Below are positions 52,054 through 60,960 of a DNA stretch of 64,000 nucleotides, piece by piece (the first letter of the stretch is position 1; every line of letters starts with the position of its first letter). The notes below the pieces were generated by a model. The model saw only the letters and a program-made list of their open reading frames with translations, made no database searches and was not told the origin of the DNA. The translations under genes were made by a program, and so were the position numbers. The stretch comes from Bradyrhizobiaceae bacterium (GTDB lineage: Bacteria > Pseudomonadota > Alphaproteobacteria > Rhizobiales > Aestuariivirgaceae). The stretch spans positions 62,001 through 126,000 of the forward strand of contig CANJMQ010000001.1 in NCBI GenBank assembly GCA_947475225.1. The letters run 5' to 3'.

Positions 52054-52067
52054 GCTAACATGTTAGC
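52054..52067. promoter_or_regulatory. Candidate GntR operator
   Basis: GCTAACATGTTAGC is a perfect 14-bp palindrome directly adjacent to the gntR ATG and 49 bp before uxaA. Its core resembles FadR-subfamily half-sites. It could control both transcription units. Confidence 0.65.
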
Positions 52068-52115
52068 GATATTCATAGGGTGGGCAAGCCCCGCAGCAGA
52101 GAAGCGAGCATTCAG

Positions 52116-53651
52116 ATGATTGCAGCAATACCGAAAACACCCCGCATGCTCCGTCTCTCTGGCGCCGACAATGTTCTCGTCGCCATCGATACTGTCGACA
52201 AGGGCGCGCAAGCCCCCGAGGACATCACGGCGCTCGATCGTATCGGCAAGGGCCACAAGATGGCCTCCGTGGCGATCAAGGCCGGCGAGCCAGTGCGCAA
52301 GTTTGGCCAGATCATCGGCTTTGCCAAGCAGGATATTCCCAAGGGGACCTGGGTGCATGAGCATAACACCGGCGTGCAGGATTTCGACCGCGACTACGCT
52401 TTCGCGCAGGATGCGAAGCCCGAAGACATCCTGCCCGTTGACAAGCAGGCGACATTCCAGGGCATCCGCCGCGCCAATGGCAAGGTTGGCACACGAAACT
52501 ACATCGGTGTCCTCACCTCGGTGAACTGCTCGGCCACCGTGGCGGGCTTCATCGCCGAGGAGGTCAAGCGGTCCGGCATGCTGGACGCCTATCCCAACAT
52601 CGATGGCATCGTGGCGCTGAAGATGGACAATGGCTGCGTGGTCGACTACCGCGGCGTGATTTTCGACATCCTGAAGCGTACCGCCTGGGGCTACGCCACC
52701 AATCCCAACATGGGCGGCGTGCTGATGGTGGGCTTGGGCTGTGAAGGTTTTCAGATCCCGCGCTTCAAGGAAGCCTATGGCGTGGTCGAGAACGAAACCT
52801 TTCGCACCATGACCATCCAGGAGACGGGCGGCACCAAAAAAACGGTTGCAGCGGGTGTTGCGGCCGTCAGGGAGATGCTGCCGCACGTCAACAACGTGAA
52901 GCGTGAAACCTGCCATGCCTCGGAGCTGATCGTTGCCCTGCAATGCGGCGGTTCCGATGGCTATTCCGGCATCACGGCGAACCCCGCGCTGGGTGCGGCG
53001 GTCGACATTCTGGTCAGGCACGGCGGCACCGGCATCCTGTCGGAAACGCCTGAAATCTATGGTGCCGAGCACCTTCTTACCCGGCGTGCGGCCAACCGCG
53101 AGGTGGGCGAGAAACTCGTCGACATCATCAAGTGGTGGGAAGACTATACCAAGCGTAACAATATGGAAATGAACAACAATCCGTCTCCGGGCAACAAGCT
53201 GGGCGGGCTCACCACCATCCTCGAGAAGTCATTGGGCGCGGCCGCCAAGGGCGGCACCACCACGCTCCGTCACGTCTACCGCTATGCCGAACCGGTGACC
53301 GGCAAGGGCTTCGTCTTCATGGACACGCCGGGCTATGATCCGGTGGCTGCGACGGGCCAGGTGGCGGGCGGTGCAAACCTTCTTTGCTTCACCACCGGTC
53401 GCGGTTCGGCCTATGGCTGCAAGCCGGTGCCGTCGATCAAGCTGGCAACGAACACCGACATTTACAACCGCATGATCGACGACATGGATATCAACTGCGG
53501 TGACATCCTCGACGGTGTGTCGATCGAGGACAAAGGTCAGCAGATCTTCGAGCTCATGCTGAAGGTCGCCTCCGGGCACAAGACCAGGTCGGAGGAGCTC
53601 GGCTATGGCGACAACGAGTATGTGCCATGGCATGTCGGCGCGATGATGTAG
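52116..53651 (+). CDS. uxaA: UxaA-family dehydratase (altronate/galactarate-type hydrolyase)
   Basis: About 511 residues from MIAAIPKTPRMLRLSG (the GTG at 52080 is less likely). N-terminal SAF domain (DNVLVAIDTVDKG ... WVHEHNTG) and main UxaA domain with Cys-containing motifs TSVNCSATVAGF, GLGCEGFQIPRF and ALQCGGSDGYSGITANPALG, and a C-terminal GRGSAYGCKPVPSIKLATN. These iron-dependent enzymes dehydrate hexonates such as altronate or galactarate. With an aldose dehydrogenase beside it, a 6-deoxyhexonate (L-fuconate-like) substrate is possible. Followed by a terminator. The gene name reflects the family, not a proven substrate. Confidence 0.85.
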   Translation: MIAAIPKTPRMLRLSGADNVLVAIDTVDKGAQAPEDITALDRIGKGHKMASVAIKAGEPVRKFGQIIGFAKQDIPKGTWVHEHNTGVQDFDRDYAFAQDAKPEDILPVDKQATFQGIRRANGKVGTRNYIGVLTSVNCSATVAGFIAEEVKRSGMLDAYPNIDGIVALKMDNGCVVDYRGVIFDILKRTAWGYATNPNMGGVLMVGLGCEGFQIPRFKEAYGVVENETFRTMTIQETGGTKKTVAAGVAAVREMLPHVNNVKRETCHASELIVALQCGGSDGYSGITANPALGAAVDILVRHGGTGILSETPEIYGAEHLLTRRAANREVGEKLVDIIKWWEDYTKRNNMEMNNNPSPGNKLGGLTTILEKSLGAAAKGGTTTLRHVYRYAEPVTGKGFVFMDTPGYDPVAATGQVAGGANLLCFTTGRGSAYGCKPVPSIKLATNTDIYNRMIDDMDINCGDILDGVSIEDKGQQIFELMLKVASGHKTRSEELGYGDNEYVPWHVGAMM

Positions 53652-53653
53652 AT

Positions 53654-53682
53654 GCATTCCGGTGTTGCTGCCGGATGCTTTT
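53654..53682 (+). terminator. Rho-independent terminator after uxaA
   Basis: GCATTCCGG and CCGGATGC pair with one bulged T around an 8-base loop and are followed by TTTT, three bases after the uxaA stop. Confidence 0.75.
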
Positions 53683-53809
53683 CGGTAGCTGCCCGAGCCA
53701 TCATTGCACCATGATTGCGGAACAATGGTCTGCCCCTGCGGGAGACCTTCACGGCGCGTAAAGCGAGCCGCGACTAGGCTCGGCCCGCATCCGGAGTTCC
53801 GGGGGAGTG

Positions 53810-55930
53810 ATGGGTCGGTCGGGAAAGAAAGGTCAGGGACGGCAGCGGGAGGAACCGCAGCTGTTCAGCGGCAAGGGCAAGGCCAGGAGCCGAAGTAGCG
53901 GCTCGCCACCTGCCCGCGCGCCGCGTGCCCGCCGCCGCAGGTCCTTCCTGTGGCCTGTCATCCGCTTCGGAATCACCCTCGCCATAATCGGCTGTATCGG
54001 CTTGGCCGGCCTGTTCGGCTATGTCTGGATGACCCTGGACAAGCAGGGGCTGCTCAAGATTCCGGACCGCGACCCGGGTATCATGATGCTCGCCAATGAC
54101 GGGTCGATACTTGCCGAGCAGGGATCTTTCAACGGCGACGAGGTGCGGATCGCCGATCTGCCGGACTACGTTCCCAATGCCTTCATCGCCATCGAGGACC
54201 GGCGCTTCCGCAGCCATTACGGTGTCGACCCGATTGGTCTGCTGCGGGCCATCTACACGAACTACCGCTCAGGCCGCGTGGTTCAGGGTGGTTCGACACT
54301 GACCCAGCAGCTGGCCAAGAACCTGTTCCTGTCGCCCGACCGCACATTGCAGCGCAAGCTGCAGGAGGTGGTTCTCGCACTGTGGCTGGAGAAGCACTAC
54401 TCGAAGGACGACATCCTGCAGCTCTACCTCAACCGCGTCTATTTCGGCTCCGGCGCCACGGGGATCGAGAAGGCAGCGCAGGTCTATTACAAGAAGTCCG
54501 CCTCTGAGCTGTCTCTCGCGGAGTCGGCAACACTGGCGGGCGTCGTGAAGGCGCCAAGTGCCAACAACCCGATCTCCGACCCTGAGGCCGCAGCGGAGCG
54601 TGCCGGCCTCGTTCTGCAAAGCATGGCGGACGCGGGATTCATTACCCAGGACGAAGCCACCGAGGCCATCAACAATCCGGCAGCTGCAAAGACCGACAGC
54701 TACATGTCGGCCAAGAATTTCGTCATCGACTGGATCGGCGAGCAATTGCCGGAATTCGTGAAGGACTACCAGCAGTCGCTCGTCGTCGAGACAACAATCG
54801 ATCCTGCGATCCAGAACAGCGCCGAACTCGCGGTGGCGAAGGAACTGGGCGCACAAGGCCAGAAGCTCAAGGTATCCCAGGGTGCCATGGTGGTGATGGA
54901 TGGCTCCGGCGCGGTGCTCGCCATGGTGGGGGGCCGATCCTACAAGAAGAGCCAGTTCAACCGCGCCACCAAGGCGAAGCGCCAGCCGGGCTCGTCGTTC
55001 AAGCCCTTCGTCTACCTCGCCGCCCTCGAGCATGGCTTCACGCCGGATTCGGTGGAGGTCGACGAGCCGATCCGCGTCGGCAACTGGACGCCGGAGAACT
55101 ATCGCAAGAAATATCTGGGCCCCGTGGCGCTGGAGACAGCACTTGCGCTGTCGCTCAACACCATTTCGGTGAAGCTGGTGCTGCAGGTCGGGGCGGAAGC
55201 GGTGGCCGCTGTGGCACACCGCCTCGGCATCGTCTCGCCGCTCACCACTGATGCCTCGATTGCGCTCGGCACCTCCGAGGTCACACCCCTCGAACTCACC
55301 TCCGCCTTCGTGCCCTTCTCCAATGGCGGCTATCCGGTGACGGCCTATGCGGTGACGCGCATCAAGACGCGCGACGGCAAGGTGATCTACGAGCGCAACG
55401 GCTCCGGCTTCCCGAAGGCCATCAGCGAAAATGATCTCTATGGCATGAACCGCATGATGCGGTTGGTGGTGACCGATGGCACCGGTACGCGCGCTGCCTT
55501 CCCCGGCTTCGACATCGCAGGCAAGACCGGCACCAGCCAGGATTACCGCGACGCCTGGTTCATTGGCTACACCAGCGAACTCATCGCCGGCGTATGGGTT
55601 GGCAACGACGACAACACGCCCACCAACAAGGTGACGGGCGGCCTGATCCCCGCACTGATCTGGCGTGAGGTGATGGAACCGGCGCACCGCGGCCTCACGC
55701 CTCGTCCGCTGCCGGGCACGCCACAGGTGGCGCTGAGCGGACCTGCGACGGTGACCGACCAGCAGTATGACCAGGGTGCTGCGGAAGAGCCCGCCCCACC
55801 ACCTGAAATCAGTGCCGGAAACTTCCTTGAGCGGCTGTTTGGTGGTGGTCGCCACAGCAGCCAGAAGGCCCAGAAGAAGCACCCCAGCGCGCGTGAGCGT
55901 GCGCTGCGCGACAAGGTGGACGAACCTTAG
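53810..55930 (+). CDS. Class A penicillin-binding protein (PBP1a-like)
   Basis: 706 residues, start ATG after GGGGGAG. A basic, disordered N-terminus (~45 residues) and one transmembrane helix (FGITLAIIGCIGLAGLFGYVW). Glycosyltransferase 51 domain: AIEDRRFRSHYGVDPIG (catalytic Glu) and QGGSTLTQQLAKNLFLS. Transpeptidase domain: active Ser in KRQPGSSFKPFVYLA, and KTGTSQDYRDAWF. It polymerises and cross-links peptidoglycan at the membrane. The proline- and glutamine-rich tail is not conserved. Stand-alone gene; convergent with the GcvT-family gene. Confidence 0.94.
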   Translation: MGRSGKKGQGRQREEPQLFSGKGKARSRSSGSPPARAPRARRRRSFLWPVIRFGITLAIIGCIGLAGLFGYVWMTLDKQGLLKIPDRDPGIMMLANDGSILAEQGSFNGDEVRIADLPDYVPNAFIAIEDRRFRSHYGVDPIGLLRAIYTNYRSGRVVQGGSTLTQQLAKNLFLSPDRTLQRKLQEVVLALWLEKHYSKDDILQLYLNRVYFGSGATGIEKAAQVYYKKSASELSLAESATLAGVVKAPSANNPISDPEAAAERAGLVLQSMADAGFITQDEATEAINNPAAAKTDSYMSAKNFVIDWIGEQLPEFVKDYQQSLVVETTIDPAIQNSAELAVAKELGAQGQKLKVSQGAMVVMDGSGAVLAMVGGRSYKKSQFNRATKAKRQPGSSFKPFVYLAALEHGFTPDSVEVDEPIRVGNWTPENYRKKYLGPVALETALALSLNTISVKLVLQVGAEAVAAVAHRLGIVSPLTTDASIALGTSEVTPLELTSAFVPFSNGGYPVTAYAVTRIKTRDGKVIYERNGSGFPKAISENDLYGMNRMMRLVVTDGTGTRAAFPGFDIAGKTGTSQDYRDAWFIGYTSELIAGVWVGNDDNTPTNKVTGGLIPALIWREVMEPAHRGLTPRPLPGTPQVALSGPATVTDQQYDQGAAEEPAPPPEISAGNFLERLFGGGRHSSQKAQKKHPSARERALRDKVDEP

Positions 55931-55974
55931 GGATTACGCCAACCGTGTTTCATCATGCGCGCGTTCGTGTCTGG

Positions 55975-55993
55975 TCCCGCCTCTTCAGCGGGA
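55975..55993. terminator. Possible bidirectional hairpin between convergent genes
   Basis: TCCCGC-CTCTTCA-GCGGGA, a 6-bp GC-rich stem between the ends of the PBP gene and the GcvT-family gene. No T-run on either side. Confidence 0.4.
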
Positions 55994-56050
55994 GCGGACG
56001 ATGGCCACAATCAATGACCCTAAACCACCGCGTGCGCGTCAGACCGCGCT

Positions 56051-57205
56051 TCAGTCGAGCCCACGCGGGATGCGTTTTTCGGGATCATAGAACGGCAGGT
56101 CGATGATCTCACAGTCGAGCACACCTTTCTCCGCTGTCCTGACCTGAAGTTCTCTGCCTGCCCATGGCCCCGGCACATCGAAACGCACATAGCCGATGCC
56201 CAATGCGAGGAAGGGTGACCATGTCCCAGCCGTGACATGGCCGACGGGCCGCGTGTCCTCCATGATCACTTCACGATAGCCCGGAATGCCGCTGCGACAT
56301 TTGAGGCCGAAGAGTCGCTTTCCCTGCTGGTCAGCCGTGAGAAGCGCCGCCCGCCCGATGAAATCCGACTTGTCGAGGTCGACGAAACGGCCGAGTCCGG
56401 CCTCGAAGGGCGTCATGGTCAGGTCGAAGTCGGTGCCGTTGTCGAGGATGCCCGCCTCGATGCGGCGCATCTCCATTGACGAGATGCTGCCGAAGATCAT
56501 GCCGTGCGGCTGGCCCACCGCCATAAGGCGATCCCACAACCGGTCGCAGTCGGTGGCGGCACCCTGAGTATAGACCTCATAGCCCATCTCGCCGGTCCAG
56601 CCGGTGCGCGAGACATAGACCCGTTGGCCGGCGATGGTGAAGAAGCCCGCATGGAAGTAACCCATGTCTTCGGTGATGGCACCATCGGTTGCTGCCGACA
56701 TGATGGCGAGCGATGCCGGGCCCTGAATCTGCAACACGCGGGACAGGGGATCGGTAACCGTTATGTCGAAGCCCGCGCTATTGGCGAGTAGCCAGGTCTC
56801 CAGTGCACCATCGGGCTGGACATACCAGAAGCGATTGTGCCCCAGCCTGAAAAGTACACCGTCCATGAAGACATGGCCCCGGTGATCGCAGGCGATGGCA
56901 TAGCGGCCACGCCCTTCCTTCAGCGTGGTGATGCGGCGGGAGAAGGTATGTTCGAGGAACCGTTCGGCATCCGGACCTGAGATTTCGACAGGCCGTTCCG
57001 GCACGTCATAAAGCACGGCTTTGCGCCTGAGCGTCCAGTAGCCGTTCTCGACGTCTTCCCCGTTGAAGACGCTGTAGTAGCGCCCGGCGTAGACGCCCAT
57101 CACCGTATCGGGGCCGAGCCATTTCCCTTCGAACGGTGAGCGCTCGAACCGGCGGGCGCTGACCTGGACCGTCCGCATTCGATCGGAATGGATAGAATTG
57201 CTCAT
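56051..57205 (-). CDS. GcvT-family aminomethyltransferase-like protein, substrate unknown
   Basis: 384 residues of the glycine-cleavage T fold: a folate-binding N-part (VEISGPDAERFLEHTFSRRI; GRYAIACDHRGHVFMDGVL), LQIQGPASLAIM and VSRTGWTGEMGYEVYT, ending in the usual barrel (HVTAGTWSPFLALGIGYV). Standing alone without gcvH/gcvP, it probably demethylates a C1 donor onto tetrahydrofolate, as do DmdA, sarcosine or glycine-betaine relatives; it is not a close match to DmdA as remembered. Controlled by the divergent LysR gene through an elaborate palindrome. Convergent with the PBP gene. Confidence 0.78.
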   Translation of the reverse strand: MSNSIHSDRMRTVQVSARRFERSPFEGKWLGPDTVMGVYAGRYYSVFNGEDVENGYWTLRRKAVLYDVPERPVEISGPDAERFLEHTFSRRITTLKEGRGRYAIACDHRGHVFMDGVLFRLGHNRFWYVQPDGALETWLLANSAGFDITVTDPLSRVLQIQGPASLAIMSAATDGAITEDMGYFHAGFFTIAGQRVYVSRTGWTGEMGYEVYTQGAATDCDRLWDRLMAVGQPHGMIFGSISSMEMRRIEAGILDNGTDFDLTMTPFEAGLGRFVDLDKSDFIGRAALLTADQQGKRLFGLKCRSGIPGYREVIMEDTRPVGHVTAGTWSPFLALGIGYVRFDVPGPWAGRELQVRTAEKGVLDCEIIDLPFYDPEKRIPRGLD

Positions 57206-57268
57206 GGCACCCTCCAGCGGATTTGATCAGGAGATTTGAAAATATTGATTTTAAACCAGACAACCAGT

Positions 57269-57312
57269 CATTTGATCTGAGTTTAAAGGTAAGTTAAACT
57301 AAAGATCAAATG
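57269..57312. promoter_or_regulatory. Nested LysR-type operator over the lysR start codon
   Basis: Outer arms CATTTGATC (57269-57277) and GATCAAATG (57304-57312) enclose AGTTTAA (57280-57286) and TTAAACT (57294-57300). The last ATG is the LysR start codon. A third TTTGATC half-site lies nearer the GcvT-family gene (57223-57229). Confidence 0.7.
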
Positions 57313-58233
57313 GCTGACTGGCTTCCCTCTCTCAACGCGCTCCGGGCCTTCGAGGCTGTCTGCCGGCATCTCAACTATGCGCACGCGGCCACGGAACTCC
57401 GCGTCACGCCCGCAGCCGTTAAGCAGCTGGTCCAGAAGCTCGAGGCTGCCCTCGGCACGGCGCTGGTAAAGCGCAGTGGGCGCGGGCTGGCCTTGACGCG
57501 CGAAGGCCGCGCCGGGTTTGAAGGATTGTCAGGAGGCTTCGCACAGATCAGCATGGCGGTGGGCCACATGCGCGCTCAGAGCAGGCGGCAGCGCCTGATC
57601 GTGTCAGCTGAACCATCCTTCGCGACGGCCTGGCTGGTTCCCCGGCTCAACCGCTTCCGCCAGGCGCATGAGGAGATCGACGTGCTGCTTGATTCCTCGC
57701 TGCGCATCGTCGACCTCGGGAGTGGCGAAGCCGATGTGGCCATCCGCTTCGGCGCCGCACCCGACCGCCGGCTGGTCACACGGCGGCTGTTCGATGAAAG
57801 GATCTGCGCGCTGTGCAGCCCGGCCCTGGTTTCAGGAGCGCCCCATCTCCGCAGGCTCGATGACCTGCGACGCGCCACGCTCTTGCATTGGGATACCTCC
57901 GGCCTGACATGGGCCTCCGCCACAAGGGACTGGATGGACTGGCAGTCATGGTTCGCGAGGGCAGGCATCGCAGACGTCTCGCTGGAGCGGCAGATCGTGT
58001 TCGGCGATTACAATCTCGCGCTGCAGGCGGCCATCGCTGGCCATGGTGTTGTGCTTGGCAGCCATCCGATCCTGCGCGACGTCATCGCGGCCGGGCTGCT
58101 TGTTGAGCCCTTCGGCATGATAATCGATGCAAGTATCGGTTACGACGTCGTCATGACACCAGAGGCACTGGAACGGCCGCAGGTTCGAAACTTCACCGAC
58201 TGGATTGCATCGGAGACCGGCCAAGCGGCGTGA
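57310..58233 (+). CDS. LysR-family regulator (GcvA-like)
   Basis: 307 residues. N-terminal HTH in the GcvA style (LPSLNALRAFEAVCRHLNYAHAATELRVTPAAVKQLVQKLEAALGTALVKRSGRGLALT) and a periplasmic-binding-like effector domain (LIVSAEPSFATAWLVPRLNRFRQAHEEIDVLLD; RRLFDERICALCSPAL). Divergent from the GcvT-family gene, 104 bases between starts, with the operator overlapping its own ATG, so negative autoregulation plus activation of the neighbour is likely. No SD is visible before the ATG. Confidence 0.92.
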   Translation: MADWLPSLNALRAFEAVCRHLNYAHAATELRVTPAAVKQLVQKLEAALGTALVKRSGRGLALTREGRAGFEGLSGGFAQISMAVGHMRAQSRRQRLIVSAEPSFATAWLVPRLNRFRQAHEEIDVLLDSSLRIVDLGSGEADVAIRFGAAPDRRLVTRRLFDERICALCSPALVSGAPHLRRLDDLRRATLLHWDTSGLTWASATRDWMDWQSWFARAGIADVSLERQIVFGDYNLALQAAIAGHGVVLGSHPILRDVIAAGLLVEPFGMIIDASIGYDVVMTPEALERPQVRNFTDWIASETGQAA

Positions 58234-58240
58234 GGATCGC

Positions 58241-58990
58241 TCACACCACCACGCGGTGGACGTCCTGCCCATGCGTGCGCAGCCAGTTCTTGGCGCGGGC
58301 GGCGTTGGGGCAATGGCTGAGCACCAGGCGCCAGAAGCGGGGGCTGTGGTCGAGGTGGCGGAGATGCGCCACCTCATGGGCCGCCACGTAGTCGAGCACA
58401 TAGTCGGGCGCGAGGATGAGCCGCCAGGAATAGGAGAGATCGCCGCCCGCCGAGCACGAGCCCCAGCGGCTGCGCTGGTCACGGATGGTGATGCGGCGAC
58501 ATTTCACGCCCATCAGGGCTGCGTATTTCGCGGTCGCCCTGCCGAGGTCGGCGCGCGCCTCTGCCTTGAGGAAGTCCAGCACGCGGCGCGGCAGATGCGC
58601 CGGGTCGCCCGGCACGTTGATGTAGTAGCGGTCGCGGTCGGCCGTCACCACGCCGCGGCGGCCGGGGATGTGCTGGATGTCATGCTCGATGCCGCGCAGC
58701 GGCAGCGCGCTGCCATGCGCGAGATGGATGAGGCCGCCACGCGCCAGCACGCGGTCCTCGATCCAGCTACGTGACCGTTCGGTGAATTCCAGCGCCCGGG
58801 CGCGTGACACCCCCTTCGGCACGGTCACCAGCACGCCGGTTCCGGTGGCATTCAGTCTGAGGACAAGGCGGCGCGCCTGCGCATGGCGGCGGAAGACGAC
58901 CTCCAGCACCTCGTCACCGACGAGGAGCCGGGACGGCTCAAGCGGTTTTGGCGCGACCGTTCGCTGCAGGCTTCTGAGAAGTCCGATCAT
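58241..58990 (-). CDS. YgjP/SprT-like zinc metallopeptidase
   Basis: 249 residues. Zinc motif YVAAHEVAHLRHLDHSPRFWRLV (HExxH plus downstream His) near the C-terminus, the RSRWGSCSAGGDLSYSWRLILAP segment typical of YgjP/DUF45 proteins, and an N-terminal RRLVLRLNATGTGVLVTVPKG strand pair. Cytosolic; function poorly defined in the family. The ATG at 58990 makes a 53-bp overlap with phaZ; a GTG at 58909 would remove it. Convergent with the LysR gene (7 bp). Confidence 0.85.
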   Translation of the reverse strand: MIGLLRSLQRTVAPKPLEPSRLLVGDEVLEVVFRRHAQARRLVLRLNATGTGVLVTVPKGVSRARALEFTERSRSWIEDRVLARGGLIHLAHGSALPLRGIEHDIQHIPGRRGVVTADRDRYYINVPGDPAHLPRRVLDFLKAEARADLGRATAKYAALMGVKCRRITIRDQRSRWGSCSAGGDLSYSWRLILAPDYVLDYVAAHEVAHLRHLDHSPRFWRLVLSHCPNAARAKNWLRTHGQDVHRVVV

Positions 58991-60212
58991 CAGCGTTCTT
59001 ATTCACGAACGCGACGATTCGCGGAACGATTTCCTTGCGGAACCGCGAACCGTTGAAAACACCGTAATGGCCCACGCCTGGCTGCAGGTGGTGGAGTTTC
59101 TGTTCCGGCGCCAGGTTCGTGCACAGGTCCTGTGCGGCTTCTGTCTGGCCAACGCCCGAAATGTCATCACGCTCGCCCTCGATGGTCATCAGCGCAGTAC
59201 GGGTGATCCTGGAAGGGTCGACGCGCGAATTGCGATGCGTCAGCGTGCCCTTGGGAAGGTCATGGTTGATGAAGACCTTCTCCACCGTCTGCAGGTAGAA
59301 CTCGGCGGTCAGGTCCATCACCGACATGTATTCATCGTAGAAGTCGCGGTGCTTCTCGGCGGAGTCGCCATCGCCGTCGACGAGGTGCCAGAACAGCTCG
59401 CGGTGGGCGTCGAGATGGCGGTCGAGGTTCATGGTCATGAAGCCGCCGAGCTGCAGGAAGCCCGGATAGACATCACGCATCATGCCGGCGTGCGGAGCCG
59501 GCACCTTCATGATGACATTCTTGCGGAACCACTCCACGCCCTTTTCCTGGGCGAGGTTGTTCACCGCCGTGGGATTGCGCCGCGTGTCGATGGGGCCGCC
59601 CATGAGGATCATGGTCTTGGGGGCTGCCGGGTCTTTCGCGGCATTCATCAGCGCAACCGCCGCCATCACCGGCACGGAGGGCTGGCAAACGGCCATCACA
59701 CTGGTATCGGGGCCAAGGAACTGCAGGAACTCGGTGACGTAGTCGACATAGTCATCCATGTCGAAGCCGCCCTGGGCCATGGGCACGCCACGGGCGTCAA
59801 CCCAGTCGGTGATGTAGGTGTCGTAATGGGGGAGCATCGATTCCACCGTGCCGCGCAAGAGCGTGGCATAGTGGCCCGACATGGGCGCGACGATCAGCAG
59901 CTTGTGCTGCTTGTTCGGCTTGTTCCACTGCTTCTCGAAGTTGAGCAGCGTGCAGAAGGGCTTGGTGAGGACGGTGCGCTCCTCGACGGCGACGATGTCG
60001 TCATCGATGATAACATCGTGGATCTCGAAGGGCGGCTTGCCGTAGCGGCGCGTGGTGCGCTCGAACATTTCGAGCGAGGCGGCGAGCGAGCGGCCGAACT
60101 GCGTTTCTGCGAAGGGGTTGGCGGGGCTGCGCCAGAAGTTGAGGCCCGCATCGGCCGCCGCACGCCAAGGTGCAAGGGCCGCGTGATTCATCTCGTACAG
60201 ATAATACAGCAC
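58938..60212 (-). CDS. phaZ: Intracellular polyhydroxyalkanoate depolymerase PhaZ
   Basis: 424 residues. The N-terminus LYYLYEMNHAALAPWRAAADAG is conserved among PhaZ proteins and supports the GTG start. An alpha/beta-hydrolase core follows with the CQPSVP lipase-box variant (nucleophile Cys, as in intracellular depolymerases), TMILMGGPIDTRRNP, EGERDDISGVGQTEAA (acid) and VGHYGVFNGSRFRKEI (His). It mobilises stored poly-3-hydroxybutyrate granules to monomers. The presence implies a PHB synthase elsewhere. Overlaps the YgjP-like gene by 53 bp and lies 74 bp from the end of senC. Confidence 0.93.
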   Translation of the reverse strand: MLYYLYEMNHAALAPWRAAADAGLNFWRSPANPFAETQFGRSLAASLEMFERTTRRYGKPPFEIHDVIIDDDIVAVEERTVLTKPFCTLLNFEKQWNKPNKQHKLLIVAPMSGHYATLLRGTVESMLPHYDTYITDWVDARGVPMAQGGFDMDDYVDYVTEFLQFLGPDTSVMAVCQPSVPVMAAVALMNAAKDPAAPKTMILMGGPIDTRRNPTAVNNLAQEKGVEWFRKNVIMKVPAPHAGMMRDVYPGFLQLGGFMTMNLDRHLDAHRELFWHLVDGDGDSAEKHRDFYDEYMSVMDLTAEFYLQTVEKVFINHDLPKGTLTHRNSRVDPSRITRTALMTIEGERDDISGVGQTEAAQDLCTNLAPEQKLHHLQPGVGHYGVFNGSRFRKEIVPRIVAFVNKNADDRTSQKPAANGRAKTA

Positions 60213-60285
60213 AACCAGGAAACCCCTCGTTAACGCTCGACGCTAGCAACTCCCCTGAATCGGGGCAACTCGTCATTTCTGGACC

Positions 60286-60894
60286 TTAGGGAGAAGTTCT
60301 AAGTATTTCCTTGAGTTCCGTGGCGAGTTTCGCGGCATCCGTGGTGTAGGCCATGTGCGTCACGAAGCGGCCGTCGGGGCCCATCAGGTAGATGATGCTG
60401 GAGTGGTCCATCAGATAGTCCGTGGACGAACTGCCGTTACCTGCCTTTGCGTAATAGACACGGTAGGCCTTGGCGATGGCGGCAACGTCCTCAGGCGTTC
60501 CGGTGAGGCCGACGAGCCGGGTACCGAAATTCGCGACATAGGCCTTGAGCACATCTGGCGTGTCGCGCGCCGGGTCGATCGACACGAAGACCGGCTGGAT
60601 GCGGTTGGCCTCCGGCCCCAGCTGGTCAAGTGCGGCGCTCATCACCTGCAGTTCGGTGGGGCAGACGTCGGGGCAATAGGTGTAACCGAAGAAGACCAGC
60701 ATGTATTTGCCGAGGAAATCCTTGTCGGTGACGCGCACGCCATCCTGGTTGACGAGCGAGAAGGGACCGCCGACGAGGGCGACACCCGAACCCAGCGGGC
60801 GGTGCGCCATGCCGGTCAGCAGCGCAAAGCTGCCGAGGCCCGCGGCGATCAGCAGGACGACGGCAGCGAGGACGAGGATCGGGCGGCGCGGCAT
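60286..60894 (-). CDS. senC: SCO1/SenC-family copper-binding protein
   Basis: 202 residues from MPRRPILVLAAVVLL, with SD GGAAGAAG; the tracked start adds 18 residues. One N-terminal membrane anchor, then a thioredoxin fold with FFGYTYCPDVCPTELQV (CxxxC copper motif) and the partner His in STDYLMDHSSIIYL. It delivers copper to or matures the CuA site of cytochrome oxidase. Divergent from regB; the senC/regB association matches the PrrB-PrrC-PrrA cluster of Rhodobacter, where SenC/PrrC relays redox information (family knowledge). Confidence 0.93.
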   Translation of the reverse strand: MPRRPILVLAAVVLLIAAGLGSFALLTGMAHRPLGSGVALVGGPFSLVNQDGVRVTDKDFLGKYMLVFFGYTYCPDVCPTELQVMSAALDQLGPEANRIQPVFVSIDPARDTPDVLKAYVANFGTRLVGLTGTPEDVAAIAKAYRVYYAKAGNGSSSTDYLMDHSSIIYLMGPDGRFVTHMAYTTDAAKLATELKEILRTSP

Positions 60895-60960
60895 CAGTCT
60901 TCTTCCTTCAATCCATCTGCACATATGTCTAGACTGCGCCGGACTCAACCGTAACCCACC

